Below, piece after piece: positions 36,776 through 50,400 of a DNA stretch of 64,000 bases. The stretch lies in the NCBI GenBank assembly GCA_013397115.1, contig VWZW01004706.1, positions 166,661-230,660 of the forward strand. The letters run 5' to 3'. The number at the start of each line of letters is the position of its first letter. Within the stretch, counting starts at the first letter, position 1. Made by a program: the position numbers and the translations under genes. The notes under the pieces were generated by a model. That model saw only the letters and a program-made list of their open reading frames with translations, did no database searches and was not told the DNA's origin. The stretch comes from Edolisoma coerulescens. Taxonomy: Eukaryota > Chordata > Aves > Passeriformes > Campephagidae.

Positions 36776-38582
36776 GTTGTCTCTCACTAGCGGTGCAGCT
36801 GATGTCAGATCCAAAGTTAGTTTCTGTTTTGTTTATATGACCCACACAAAGACTTCTTTAACATTCATGGATAAAAATCAACCCAAAAGTTTCATAAGAG
36901 ATGAACAGTAGGCCTTTTCTCTCCTGATTGTTAAACTGGTATAACAGAACTGAAACTTGACTGTCTAGCAATATGGCCAGTGCAGTCAGAAGATGAAGCT
37001 AGCATGTCAGAGAAAATCAGCATTTGTACAAGAAAGTATAGACCTTTATATAACAGATGTCTTGTAAACATATTTTTGCAAGAAGGTTATGCTGATGAAA
37101 AGGGATGCATGTAATTTTTTTCTAAGCTTGTTTCTGTTACTGCCACATTACTCCTCCCTTAGCTCTCTTTCTTCTCTCTCCTCCAATTCATGTGTAGTTT
37201 TCTGGCTTGCAGTTCCTGCATAGCTCTTTTTTGGAGATTCCTGCTGAGATGTGCCTGGAGGGAAACTGTAGCAAAATGGTTTTAGTTAGTTGGGTTTTTT
37301 TCCCTAATATTAATAGGATGCTAAAAGACATTGCTCTTAAGTTTATATAAAAGAACAGTGATGTTTTGTGCTACAAAACAGGATCCTGCAACTGGTGAAT
37401 ATACTTGTAAAATTGGCATTAGATATTAAAAAGTATTAATAGGGGAGAAAAGGTTAGCATTTATATTGCATTGTTTAGTCTGTGAGTAAACTCTGGTTTT
37501 GCCTTGGGCAAGTACATATGCTGAGGTTAATTATAGGAAAGAATTAGTATTCTTGGGTAAAGTATGCTGCATTTTATAGTTTATGGAATACCCTCTAAGG
37601 CATGAGCTAGTATTTAGTTTGGTTGTTGGTGCTGACCTGAAAGAACAGAAAAAGATCTGTTAGTAGCCCTTAATATTTTGCTCTCAAAAACGGACTGAGA
37701 ACTTTTAATTTCACTCCTGAAGAAACTATTTATACTGTGACCAGTGAAGGTTTTGCCTTGCACATTATACTGTCAAGTGCCTGTTTCTCACCTTGATGAT
37801 GTGTTTGATGCACAGCTTAACTGCAACCTTTTTCAATTTGTTTTTAGATGTATGATAAAGAATATGCTCACAAATCTGAAGCCTGTTATAAAACAAAAGT
37901 GGGAAATTGCGATATGTAAAATTCCAGTTTCACTCCTAGTGATGAAAGTTTTGGTGTGCTTTTTAAGTGATATTTCCTCAGAAATAACCATTTTAAGGAT
38001 CAACATTATTAAATTTAATATAATTTATTGTTATGCTTTAATAATGTATTTGTCTGTTGAGAACTCACCGGTGTGAGCTTTCCTTCTCTCATGTTTATAA
38101 ATGTGTCTGAATTTTCAGAATGGGGTCCTTTCATCTTTTACCTTTGTTAGATGCTTAACTACATTATACATTATGAGCTTAAGCTATACACAGCTCCATA
38201 TGTGGAATAAGCGTAGAATATGTCCCTTAATATTTTTTTGAAATTGCATTTCAATCTATGTGAAATGTTTTAGAAGAAGGTAGCATTAAGATTGTATTAT
38301 AAGATTGCACAAAATAAAATATAGTTTATATTGCTTTCTCGTAGCCAATCTGCATGATTGTTGGCGTCGTTTTAATGGGAATTAAAAGCTTTGTGTGGCT
38401 GTTAATAGTCACTTAGCTCCGAGCAAAGTTCTTTCTGATTATTTTTATTTATTAGCATCATTTGCAAAAAAGAAAAGTAGTATTTTCCATATGAATAAAG
38501 ATCTAGTTTGAACTGAAATGCCTTATTCTTTGACTTTTTTTGATCCCATTTTATTTTTCATGTGAATATGTTTCCGTTTGCT

Positions 38583-38745
38583 TGGACAGTTTTGGCCACC
38601 GCAATATGAGAAGGATATGAAACTATTAGAAAGTGTCCAAAGGAGGGCAATGAAGATGGTGAAGGGCCTTGAGGGGAAGCCGTATGAGGAGCAGCTGAGG
38701 TCACTTGGTCTGTTCAGCCTGGAGAGGAGGANACTTGCATCATTG
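38583..38745 (+). mobile_element. CR1 LINE fragment, truncated at both ends
   Basis: The segment ...cagttttggccaccgcaatatgagaag..., ...gaaagtgtccaaaggagggcaatgaagatggtgaaggg... and ctgttcagcctggagaggagg matches the stretch just upstream of the usual CR1 3' end. The rest of the 3' end and its tail are missing. An undetermined base (N) lies at 38732, beside the right breakpoint, so assembly quality there is uncertain. Confidence 0.8.
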
Positions 38746-41700
38746 TAGAGCATGGCCAAGGAAGTGATAGCAGTGTTTGCCCAGACTCTGTGAATCGTGC
38801 CATCTCGGAAGTTGCAGCATCCTAGATTTAAAGCATCACACAGTGCTTTTACAGTGGCAAGAATTCATTGGTTTCAACAAACTAAAAATACTTTGCTTTA
38901 TTGGAATTTATTGGTTTTAAATGTTGTGGTTTTTTGTTTTTTTTTTTAACGTATTGGCTGTTGTGAAAGCTTGGGCAGAGCAGCATTCTTTCCCTGAATA
39001 TTTCACTAGCTACATGTAAAGTGGAGGACCTGAAATGCTTTTGCACACACTGGCCCCATAGCAAGGTGAGACCTGCACGGCCTGGCCTGCCAACACGTGA
39101 GGGGCAGCCACTGCTACCAGGGGAGCAGCTGCAGAAGGAGGTTTATTGTCAGTCTCTCATTCTTCCACTCCAGTCTGCTGGCTTTGTGGTTATCTACACA
39201 GACTTAGCAGGGAACATTTAGGCAAGACGTTTCTTACTGTAGTGCGTGAAGTAGCTAAACGAGGAAATTTCATTCATACAAGTTACATTCTTAAGGGGGA
39301 AAAAAAAGGCTGTATTGAGATGCCTCTGACTAGACACAGGTGGGTCAGATGCACATCTACACAGGTGAAAGGAAGTGGAAGGACCTGCATTTCCAGACCC
39401 TGGGTAGATGAGGACCCTTCCAAATTTTGAGCATAGATGTTCCCACAGCCCAGGTGAGTTTGGCCTGGCATCTGTCTCAATTTCCGAAACCTTTCAAAAT
39501 GGTTGTTATTGTATGGGAATCTTGGATGAAAAAACTGTAGGTTCTGTGCAATCTGAAAATATGCATGTGTATGTTATTTAGCTGTTTCTTGCGTATCTGA
39601 ACTGTTCTTGCTAATTTGGGTTGGTGTGTTTGATGTTTTCCTCTGAGTGCCTGCTACTTTGTTTCTGATGTATCTGGGAAATAAAACCCATACTGTGAAG
39701 AAGGAAAGTAATTTCCTAAAAGGCTTAGCACCAGTGATAGTTGGCAAAGGTGTGTATCATTAGATATGGTCAGTCTCAAACATTTCTTGTAGCATGACTG
39801 CTTTGTACCATACAAGACAGGGAATCGAACATACAGGCAAAGAGGCCAGTTCAGAAGTCAAAAGGAGAGAATTACATGTATTTTAAGTGCCACCAGCATC
39901 ATAGCAGAAAATAATGCTGCTTCTATAGTTACAAAGAAATAAAGAGTATGAAAACAATAAAAAATAGGAATATAAATAATATAAATTTATATGAAATATA
40001 TAGTAATAAACAAAGTGGAGGGAGATGATGGGTTTTCATATGGTATCTACCAACTGTTATCACTGGTAATGAAAAAAGAAATACCTGCTCTGTACTCGGG
40101 AAGAAATTTTTCCTATTCTGTGTCTAGCAATGACTAAAAGATGCAAGAAAGTGAGTATATTCTTTTGAGTCTATAACAATCTGGTAAAAGCTTGGCTGGC
40201 ATTTAAATTTTATGCCCTTGAGACCCAAATAACACATTTTGAACTGTGAGTTTGCTGTTGGAAAAGTCAAATGATTATTCTTTGCATAGAAAAGTGCACA
40301 GTTGTGTTTTCTGAGATTGGTTTGTCCACTTCTGAAAATAATCATATGATATTTTGCTTTCTAGTTGTTCCAGCCCCTTGTACTGACGAGACTGAACAGT
40401 TGAGTTTAAGTAATTTTTCAGAGAATTGGCTGCTTTAATTATTTGAGATTGTATAGTAAAATAGATCAGATGTGGTACAGAAACTTTCCTATATGTTAGC
40501 AATGCCTTTTGGCCTTTATCTTGTACTTTTTTTCCTTGAAGCCCCCATATACTGTTTTCTTGACCATCTTGTTTGTCTAGGAGTCCTGGATTCTCTGCAA
40601 GGTTACACTGCAAAATGCTTCTGGTATTTGAGGGAGGGAGGAAGCACTGTGGTGGGTTTGTGCTGGAGAAAGGAAGGGAGACCAATGTATCCTGACACCA
40701 AGTACGGTACTTGGCATATTATTTTTTTTCTGCTAAAGCTTTCTAATGTGCAAGATGATTAATTATTCTTTGATTTGTTTTATTTTTGTACTTGTGGTCT
40801 GTTAGCTTTTTGGGGCAGGGGGGGTCACACATGCAAAGATATCCTGATTACATGAAGACCTACTCTTTGCTGTTTCTCTCATGACCAACACCCCTCTTTT
40901 AGGCTGAAATGCCCTCAGTTTAGTTAGTGCCTGTAAACAGTTTATCTTTTGAACATTTGGACAGAAACTTGGCAACCAACATTTGATAGGACAAAAAAAG
41001 GAAAACAAGCCAAGCATCATTTCCCATTAGGAAGTAAACCATTGTTTGATGGGATGAAGCACAAGATTCCCAAAAGCCATACTACAGATAGAGTAAGTCT
41101 GCACATAGGGGTTATTTTGAAAATTAGAGACTTAATGAAATACATACTTGCTCTTTTTTTTAAATTTTATAAACTAACCCTGAAGTGCAGTAACCTATCT
41201 GCACAGCATGGCTTCCTCAGTGCTCCCTGCCCGAGAGCAGGTGTGACCTGACCAAACCTTTGTGGCCAAGGTGAGCAGCAGCCGAGGCCACAGTGCAAGA
41301 TCTGAGCTCCTGAGCTGTGTGGTGAGAACTGGATGCACTGGGCACAGGGAGAGGGTTTCAAGACTAGAGAAGGAGATGTTCTGGCATCAAGGAATGAAGC
41401 ACACTATGAAGAGAAGTAAGAAGTCCAGAACATCTGAGAATGTTCCTACAGCTGTTAGTACCAATATTTACTGTTAGGCCAGGTTTTAGTGTTAGAGAAT
41501 CATCAGAACTAACACACATCTAGTCCTTTTTCCTGGTGTTTTTTCATGGTTTTCCTATTCAAGACCAGGACTTTTGGCTGTGATAAGCAATTGACAAGAA
41601 CATCCCCTGTGCACAGGTACAAACAGCAAGTTCTGTTTGTTTGTAATGCTGGTGCTCTACAACTTGCAGCAAACACTTCTCCAGATCTATTCCATACTAC

Positions 41701-44107
41701 TATGCCTATAAATAAGACTGAGTTGATGAAAAATGTAGAAGGTGAGTGCAGGCGGTAGAAGAAAGACACGATCAGCAGAAGGCACATCGGCAGCTTGCAG
41801 CAAGCGCTTGAGTGGTGGTTGGATTCACCTGCTGGGGTGAGGTGGCTGAGCTAGGCAGTGGAACAACACCCATCCTGGTTAGTGATGGTGTCAGTGCTGC
41901 CCCGTGGCTGCTTAAACATGGTCAGGCTTCAGTCTAAGAGGAGGGGAAGGGCACAGAGGGCACGGGGTCAGGCTGTGCACTGTGGAGCGGTGTAAGGAAA
42001 AACAGCAGAGGTGCAGTCTGGGGCATGCAACTGCAGGAGCTGCTGCAGTATGGTCAAGCAGCTCTGGTTCTAGTGAAAATGCTGCCAAAGTATTGCTTTT
42101 ATAAATTCACCAAGTTCTAAAGGGACACCACAGAGTGCAGGGTTACAGCTTTAAAAGTTTCTAGTAGGCATAGGGCTAAAAATAATGACTGTGCTTAAGA
42201 GAGTAATGGAGACCAAAATATTGGGAAGAGGTGCTCTCAGCATGCAGAACTTTGTTCTATATCTGAGCATTATGTGGGAATGACAACTGACTTAAGCAAA
42301 CAAATTATTCTTCCATAATCGTTTTGCTATAAATACTACAGAGAAACAGCATTCAAGTGGGAAGAGCATATAAAAATCAAGTGAGTGAATTTTAGAATTA
42401 AGTGGCAGCTGTTGGTGTAGGCCTTGAAAATTGTTAGAAAAACTTGCAGCTGTAGGCGCAATGACTATAAAATGCAACAAATATAAAACTGAACATGTTT
42501 TATTCCTATTTTAGAAGAAAGTACACATAAACCTGAAGGAAATGAGCATTACCAGCATGTCTGACAGGTAGAGGGACAGGTCTGTGTGTGGTACAGAGAA
42601 TGGCCCATGGGAATTTTAAGAAAAGAAACCCATCTTTACTCTCACCTCTAATGTTCTGAATCCACTTATCTGTCATGTCCTTCAATACAGACATTTTAAG
42701 CTTTAAAAGTAACCCTAATCCTACTGAAGTTTGTAGGAATTTTGCTGGGAATTATGTTCCAGTGTCTTTGAAGGGTTGGACCTGAGCTTTGCAGATGAAA
42801 GTATAAAAACACTGCAAGTGAATAGCATAATTAGCTAATGCTTCAATATTCTGAACCATAATTTACCAAGTGTTTCCAAACATTTGATATTGTTTGATTT
42901 ATTTAATGCATGTATCTATCTCTCTGCCAGTTCAAGCAACCTTAGTTTGATATTAAGGGTCTAGCCTTCTTCTAAGTTCTTTGCCAATGATGGAGCTGTA
43001 AATATGCTAATTTGTGCACCACAAAATCCAGGATGCTGTGCTCCTGTTCCCCATCCCACTCTCTCCTTCCTGCTACCCTTCATTGCTTCTGCCTTCTAGA
43101 CTGCAGAAAGGACACTGGTCTTTCGGTGCTAGTCCTAGTGGAGAGCTCTTGATTTGAGCTTGGTGTTTTCTTGACGTTCAGCTTCTTCCTTCTAAAGCAA
43201 CTTAATGCATTTCTCAGGGATAGGGAGCAGGGGGAAAGAAAGAGCAAGGTCCCACTCCTCTGTTTTTTTCCATTTAAGAGCCTCAGTCCTGTCTGACAGC
43301 CAAGGAGAAAGGCTCACTCAGTGCTCTTGGAAAAAGTCCATAGCAGAGTGTCTTTTCCCAGAAACAGGTGACCAAAACTGTTGGGAGAGAATGTAATAAA
43401 AAAGGCCAGGAGTCTCTCAAAGACAGGTCTGGGAGGCAGTGACTGGGGAGGGGGAAGGAAGATCCTGTTTTCCAAAATTGTAATTTCAAGCTCCTTGTGG
43501 ACCATGGCAGACAATGTCCCGATTGTCTCTGAATCAGTATAGTTTCTCAGGACTAGAATTCACTAAAACCCAAATCACCCAGGATTGGGAAGTGATCATG
43601 GAGGGGCCACAGTTAAAACATGATTTCCTACCACTGCCACTGCAAAATCTGTCTCTAAGCAGATCCAGGTTTGGGGACAAAAGCTGTGGAGCTGGGCAGT
43701 AGAGATTTAGAACACACTTCAAGGCACCCTTTCTGCTGGAGGGGAGAGCGCCTGCCTTGCTTCGCCGGGGGCAGCAGCACACAGGAGGCCAAAGAGCAGA
43801 GGTTTCACTTTAAGGCATAACCCTTCTCATGGTTACAATGCTTTAGGTTACACGAGCAAGTGCTGGTGTAAAGAAGGAGATTAATTTGTCAAAACACAGT
43901 CTGTGCTTCAGGTGAGGTATCAACAAGATTGTTATCCTAAAGGTGAAATCCTTTCCCATCTCTTTATGTGATTTAAAAAAAAAAAAAAGCAGACCAACAC
44001 AAAAACCCAAACATCACCAACCCTATTACCAAAATCAGCGCCTTAGCTTTTTTGGTTAAGTACCACAACTGAAAGTTAGCTTGTTATGCATGCGATGACT
44101 TCAGAAC

Positions 44108-44280
44108 ACATAGTTACTCTTAATAAGAGTAACTATGTATTTGCTCCTATTTGCCTAGTCTAAACAATGTCTTCACTCAATATTTAACTAGTTTGTGGAA
44201 CTATTCCCAAAGCTCTGTTTTGCTGAGTGTTAAAATCTTTTAACACTGCTCATGACAATGTGATTATGCACTCAGTGTTT
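44108..44280. repeat. Cluster of perfect inverted repeats
   Basis: Positions 44108-44138 are a perfect 31-bp palindrome with two 15-bp arms around a single A. Positions 44226-44247 are a second perfect inverted repeat, with 10-bp arms and a 2-base centre. The right arm motif AACACTG (44242-44248) can also pair with CAGTGTT (44273-44279), and CTGAGTG (44223-44229) with CACTCAG (44269-44275). The region could therefore form alternative hairpins. No known MITE or RNA family is recognised. Confidence 0.85.
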
Positions 44281-44480
44281 AAGATTTTTTTTAAAAAGAG
44301 TCCTGAACTGAAATGCTTCTCAGCACATCTGTGCACATCTCTTCTTCCGCCTCCTTTTTTTTTCTTCTCTTAAACGAGAAGAAAGGTTTAAAAACCCACC
44401 TTATTGGCTTTGGGGCCTGGGGGTCCTGGTGGCCACCAAGTTGAACATGAGCCAAGCAATGTGCCCTTGACACAAATAAG

Positions 44481-44935
44481 GTTAGTGGGCTACATGGACC
44501 TACTGCAGGGAGTCAAGTGAAGGGTCATAAAGATGTAAAGAAAAGGAGATGACTGGAGCATCTGTCCTGGGAGAAGAAGCTGAGGGAGATGGAACTGTTC
44601 AGTCTGGAGAAGATAAGGCTCAGGGGGAAATCTCGTCATCTAGAAACACCTGAAGGGAAGGTGGAAGGAGAAGGGAGCCAGGCTCTTGGCACGGAGCACT
44701 GAAAGGACCAGAGGCAAGAGGCACAAATTGGAATAGAGGAGGTGTTACCTGAACATCAGGAAATGCTCTGTGACTGTGAGGGTAACCAAGCACTGGCACA
44801 GGTTGCCCAGAGAGGCTGTGGAGTCTCTTTCCTTGGAGATACTCAAAAGCCATCTGGACACAGTTTGGGACAAAGTCCTAGACAAGCAGCTCTAGCTAAC
44901 CCTGCTTCAGCTGGGTCCCTTCCACCCTCAACCAA
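44481..44935 (+). mobile_element. CR1 LINE 3' end, sense to window
   Basis: It runs from ggttagtgggctacatgg through a gactggagcatctgtcctgg block, ggaactgttcagtctggagaag, ...aagaggcacaaattggaat..., ...actggcacaggttgcccagagaggctgtggagtctc... and ...ccatctggacacagttt..., ending cccttccaccctcaacc. It is 5'-truncated, and its 3' octamer tail is lost or eroded. Confidence 0.88.
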
Positions 44936-45065
44936 CCTGCAAGAGTAGAATGAAGCCTCTGAAATACAAGGCAGAGTCCTGCTTCTTGTCAGCTTAGCTC
45001 CTTGCCCCTGAGACCAATGGGACATGCTGGTTATCCTAAATGGATATCCACACAGAGGAACACCT

Positions 45066-45093
45066 GAATTTAACCTTCAGAATTTAACCTTCA
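45066..45093. repeat. 14-bp tandem duplication
   Basis: gaatttaaccttca occurs twice head to tail (45066-45079 and 45080-45093) with no mismatch. It is non-coding. Confidence 0.85.
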
Positions 45094-46189
45094 GCCTCTC
45101 AAAGGCTTTTTTGCCACTGAAGAAAGAACAAGACAACAATTAGTGAAAGGGAACGGGAGAGTAAGCCTGACTGCTGTCACCTAACATTTCTAAGAGAACA
45201 GAAAATTAGTTTTACAGATACTGATTTTTTTCCAAACCTGTCTTAAAATGGCTTATAAGCCCTTAAAGTAATTTCTCTCCCTCCTCAATTCAGTGGCTAG
45301 GAGAAAGGTTCCTCTCAGTTCCCTTAATACCCTTCCCCAACTGTCACCTTATTTGTCTTTTCAGTGCTGGGCAGCTCTCAGGTAACAGTGAAAGAGCTTT
45401 GCCCTCTGTCTGCAGGAGAGATGGTTCTGCACAGTCCCTCAGCAGAAGCCTCCAGCACAAGGGGGAAGAGCTCATAGCAGCATTAAACCAAATGCTGGCT
45501 TTAAAACCTTTCTTTGAAGCTCTCAGAGAAAGCATCCATGTATTTACAGGAAGTTTTATGAAGGCTAGCAAAACTATAACCACAGTAAAGGAGTGATTAG
45601 TGGATGTCAGCCATCACCAGCTACTGGCAAGGTCACTGAGGTCAGAGAGACAGGAAAGCACCTGAGCTATTACAGGAATTAAATAAATAAATGGGGTGAA
45701 AATTGTTTTTAGAGAAGGGCTGCTGGGTCCTTAACAAATCCAGTGGCTACAGCAGTGCATGGCTGAGAAAGCAAGGCTTGCAGCAATGCTCTGAAATGAA
45801 CAGGAATAAGAATGGAGGTCCTTGGCTCCACACCTGACCATTACTATGGCCACAGCCAACACCTGAATTGAAAGAAAGAAGAAAAAAAATCCACAAAACC
45901 CTGTATTGAAAAATCCACCTATGAGCAATTAAATTCAATCACCAAGGTTGAAGTTAACATAAAACTATTTCTTGAGGAAATAAATATTCTCCTCTTCTTG
46001 TGCAGCCTATTAACAGCCCAGCTATCCAATTACAAAAAGGGCTAATACAGCCAACTACTGTAAAGCAATAGCACTAGGACTGCTCGCATGCTTTCATTCC
46101 ATTACCAATTACTAGAGACAACAGGTTACAGAAAGATCTTACAAAATTCAAATTGATTCATCTCTATGCACCAGAGGCTTCTAGGAATA

Positions 46190-47332
46190 ACAGATAAAAA
46201 CATGATTTATTACACTGTACAAAACTAGATTCAGAACAAGCAAGTGCAGAATATGGTACATGATTTATTTTTTCTGTACATTACATATTGTTAAATTTCA
46301 TTGACAAACCCAAAACTTCCATAATTTTTCCCTTACCCGCTTAAGCCAAGCAATTTATTTTGTTCCACAGGATAGAACAAAATAGCTTCCTGGAGAATTT
46401 ATCATCTGATTAACTTGGCAGAAGGTGCTCCAGCTCAGACTGACTGTCAGTGTTTCCCATAGCTTGTCAGGTTAGAACCTCAGTTGGTAGAATAGTGTTC
46501 TGCCACTGTACCAGTCTAGAAACAAGCAACTCCATCCTCATTAAATTTCAATAATGTCTTCTTCTTAGAAGATGAATTAATGCAGTTGCATTTGTAGACA
46601 TTCCATATAAATGAAGGTTGTAGCTACCATCAGAAAGATTTCCAGTAGCCCCAGATTGGTCTCATGAGTTCTGCAGGATGTGCTAAGATAGGTTATATGT
46701 TTAATAAAGTCCTTAAGAAAAATAAATATTTTTGCATAATGTATGTACAAAAATTGGTTGATTTCCTTCATTCATATAGGTTCAACAGCAGATATAACCA
46801 CAGTTATATTTTATTCACTAGCTCACAATAATTAATGCCACCTTTGTAATGATGTAGTAAGAGTCTAAGAGAATATTGGCCTATTCTTTATAACAGTGCA
46901 AATTATATGGAGGTGTTTAGAAAACCATGGCTTATAGAAAGAAGGATTAACAAAAAAAACCCCTCCTTTGGTCCCTGCAAGAGTAGTTTAATTCTTTCAT
47001 GAAATTTTCAAAACTCCCCTACATAATTTTAACCAACTATTAAGGCGTCAAAAGCATGGATTTAAAGTTGAGATTAAAGTGGCCTTTCCTGGACTTGAAA
47101 AAAAGTCCACTGGAGATTTCCTGACAAAGAAATTTTCTTAAATGATTCTCCTTCATCTCTATTCTGCACAAAAGCAACACACCAAATAAACCTCTCTGAT
47201 AATCTCCCCCATATATTTTTTTAAACTACAATAAAACATTACACTTAAATATATTGCACAAAAAGCATAACATATCCTGCCTGACTCTTCACAAAAATGG
47301 CCACAAACACAGGAGAACAGCTACTGAACATC
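46190..47332 (-). other. FBXO25: FBXO25 3' UTR (inferred)
   Basis: On the - strand the sequence downstream of the FBXO25 stop is AT-rich with several AATAAA hexamers: 46810-46815, 46264-46269 and 46206-46211 (read as tttatt on +). The last one lies in TGTAATAAATCATG followed by T-rich sequence, which looks like a good distal polyadenylation site. Which signal is used cannot be told from sequence, so the limits are inference. Confidence 0.45.
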
Positions 47333-47422
47333 TCAAAATTTGAAGAGATCAATGAAATGCTGAGGAGATACTGGCATGAGACAGGTGTTTGGATCACTGG
47401 CTGTGCAGGGGTGTCCTGTATC
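47333..47422 (-). CDS. FBXO25: FBXO25 terminal coding exon with stop
   Basis: The acceptor tttttcag precedes GAT ACA GGA CAC CCC. It reads DTGHPCTASDPNTCLM, then PVSPQHFIDLFKF and TGA at 47335-47333. It is 30 codons including the stop. The C-terminus matches FBXO25 and its paralogue FBXO32, which share the DFINLFKF-like ending. Confidence 0.95.
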   Translation of the reverse strand, partial: DTGHPCTASDPNTCLMPVSPQHFIDLFKF

Positions 47423-50400
47423 CTGAAAAATGAAGGAGAAAAATAAGTAAGTTCTCTTTCCGTATTCAGTCTCTCCTCAACCCCCAATTTAGGGGAAAAA
47501 AAAACAACAAGACACCAAAAAACCCCCAATTCTCTCCTTCTACCAAAACCAGAACCTGAGTTGGAGCCCTTGAAAAAGTATCATCCTTATCCATTATTTT
47601 TTGATAAGCATAACAAAAAGGCGAAAAGGCACCTGCTTTGTTGAACCTAAATTATCTGTTTAATCAAAACCTGATGTCAACTATTGCTCTGGGGGAAAAT
47701 GAGCCCCTTGCTTTGAAAATGATAGGCAGCAGATACTTCCTCAAAAAACCTGAACAGCGTGTTTGGATTTCTGAATTCCCAGTCTTAAAAGCTTTTCTAC
47801 CTTGCTATGTTTTCCCCTAATATCTTTCTTTTCATCTTTCACTCCCACCTTTTCCCCAAGTGAAATGAAAGCACTGCCTTAAAACAGAAGTTGGCACCTA
47901 GGCAAGTTAGGAGTAGAGAAGTTAGACAGGGTGCAAAAGCTTTGTCATTACAAATTCACTAAGCATACAGTGCTATCTTTCCTCTTACAGAAATTTGACC
48001 TCAGCAGAATTGTCTGATTATTTAAGATTCAAATTCCTCTTTGAACAAAAAGTTCTGTTTTGCACCTTATTAGAACTCCCTAAATGAGGAAAATGCAGAG
48101 GTGTAATGAGAAGAAGTTCCCAGACAGTTCAATGGAGAACTTAAACACCTTGGTCAGTGTTGTAAGGCTCAGAAGTGTCCTCTCCAGGCTTTAAGGAGTT
48201 TCTCTCCCTTTTCCACCAATGTTGATGAATTCACCATGTGAGGCAAGAAAATTAGATAAATAAATGGCAAGTAGATCACAGACTACTGTGGTCTTTCATT
48301 GCTTTTGTTTCCATAGGAAGTGGAATTACAGGCAATTCAGTTAGTAGAATGAAAGAATCTCTAAGGGGTTTTTTTCTCACTGCCACATTCCCACCCAAAG
48401 TCTTTGCAGCACCAAAGTGCACCAGGTGAAACACAATCTAAATACTGCTCAGCTTTTCCAGTGAAAATTGTTACTCAATAGATTTATTATCTGTGCTTTT
48501 CCATTAAGTCTATAGAGGACTACATGAATATACCATGTGGTATCACCTCCTCCCACTCTTTTTAATAATTGCTTTAACATCACCTGAGAAACAGTGGTTA
48601 AATTCATGACACAGAGGGAAAAACAAAAACACACATGAAAAAAGAGACCCAGGTAGAACTGCCTATTGGGGGAATCTGCAGATGAGGAAGAACAAATGAC
48701 CAAGACCAAAACCAGAAGTGTTAAACTTAACACCTTCATCTTGAGATGACATCTGCAGGGAAGAGCTGCATCACACCAGAAAACAGTCATAAAGGTAGTT
48801 GCTAATGGACTATTATCTTCTCTACCCATTGCCATGTCAATGTCATGTCATTACTTTCCTAGTTTCCAGGAAAAAACACCATCAGAATTATAATTCTGGG
48901 AAGCAAGGTAGGGTTTACCCTCTTTTAGTACTTATTTATACTCCTGAATATTTTAGACTGAGTTTGTAACGTGCTATGTGTTTCCTCTGCACATCATCAT
49001 AAAAACACTCTTGAAAGTTCTGCCCAGTCGGAAATTACAGGTGCAATAAAAATCTCAGAGATCAGTTATTGGTGTTTTTAGTTATTGAGAACAACATAAA
49101 TTTTACAGTGAAAAAGGTGATGAGGACTGAAAAGAAGAATCATAAATTTCCTGTAATTATGAGTATTCCTCCTTCCAAGAGGAATATATTTTCACTGCAG
49201 CTATATTTAATACAGTGTTAAAATCATTGATTTCAATGTATCAAAGCTAAAGCAGACTTCTTCTAAAGTAAGAAGAGAATTTCCCAGGAGGAGTGCTTAC
49301 TGGCAAATGTAGTTGTTTTCCTACAAATTTGGCATAGCTAGACATTAAGAAGCACTGTATAAGTGTTCTCACCATTTCTTCATTCAGAAGGCAACACTAT
49401 AATTGCTTCCCTTGACTATCCCAAGTCACATGCAGCCTGTTTTGGGGAATTTCTTTTCAGAGAGATTCTCAATAAAAGTAAATATGACTACAGCATTCCA
49501 AGTGCAATAAAATCAATTCTAGTACCTTTGTATGAAAGTTATCTGAGGTACATGTTATTCTTTTCAGATTTAAGTACTGAATTAAATACAGCAGGGAGTG
49601 CAGAAAACAGTTTATAATAACACTGAGTGCAGAGAAACCTATTTCTTAGCAAAATCTGGCTGATCTCACTGACACCTATGCTCATTAGAAATTGAATTAT
49701 GGTTCCTAGTTTAAATGGCTTTAAGAGGGAATATGGCAATAATAAAAGACAAAATGATGAAAAGCTGAGATGGGAAATCATCGCTACCTTTATCTAAAAG
49801 GGAACTAGAAACAAAACTATTCCTGCTGCCAAACTGACATGCAGAAACAAAAATCAAAACAAAGAGCATCAGACGATTAGAAAGGAACACATTATTCACT
49901 TTGACATTACGGAACAGCCAGCAATGAAAACAGATGAGACACAGGAAATACCTGGAGTAACAAAGCAAGGTGGTAGTCCTTTGAGATCGTGAAGGAGGAA
50001 GCAGGAAGGAGAGCCGGAAAGTAAAAGAAGCAGAGTTAAGGTTTATTTAAGGAAAGGTTCATAAGCCATTTAGAAAAAATCTTTTATTCTTGTGGCCTAT
50101 CACAAGCAGCTTTGTGAGAACCAGAATCAGCACAAGCCCCAAGAAGACTAAAACCAAGTGTTATGCAAAGTGCTTACACTGTTTTCATAAAGCCCTGGAA
50201 ACTGAAAGAAGAAAAGGTATTTCAGGTTCTGTGGCCATGCCTGAGATAACTGAAAAGTGCTACTAAGTAAGCTTAAGAAAATAGAAGAACCTGCCACAAT
50301 TGCAATGGTGCCTAGTGGAACAGAAGAAATAGTTTACACGAAAGCACTCACAGAGGCATCACACAATAATTAATCATTACTTTTGCACTACTGAAATTAT

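Larger units (their letters stand above)
36776..46189. other. Convergent intergenic spacer between TDRP and FBXO25
   Basis: This 9.4-kb AT-rich spacer separates the two inferred 3' ends. Recognisable contents are CR1 fragments at about 38583-38745 and 44481-44935, a 13-base A run near 43976-43988, an inverted-repeat cluster at 44108-44280 and a 14-bp tandem duplication at 45066-45093. Open frames here are short and unrecognised. Confidence 0.7.

Noticed and set aside
39825..39837. gggaatcgaacat resembles the reverse complement of a tRNA B box.
   Set aside because: No A box, acceptor stem or cloverleaf could be found around it.
48449..48835. A 128-codon - strand frame containing MKVLSLTLLVLVLVICSSSS, which resembles a signal peptide and suggested a small secreted protein.
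   Set aside because: The hydrophobic run is encoded by a T/G-rich tract that also looks like a polypyrimidine tract before an AG. No mature domain or cysteine pattern follows, so chance within the FBXO25 intron is the simplest reading.
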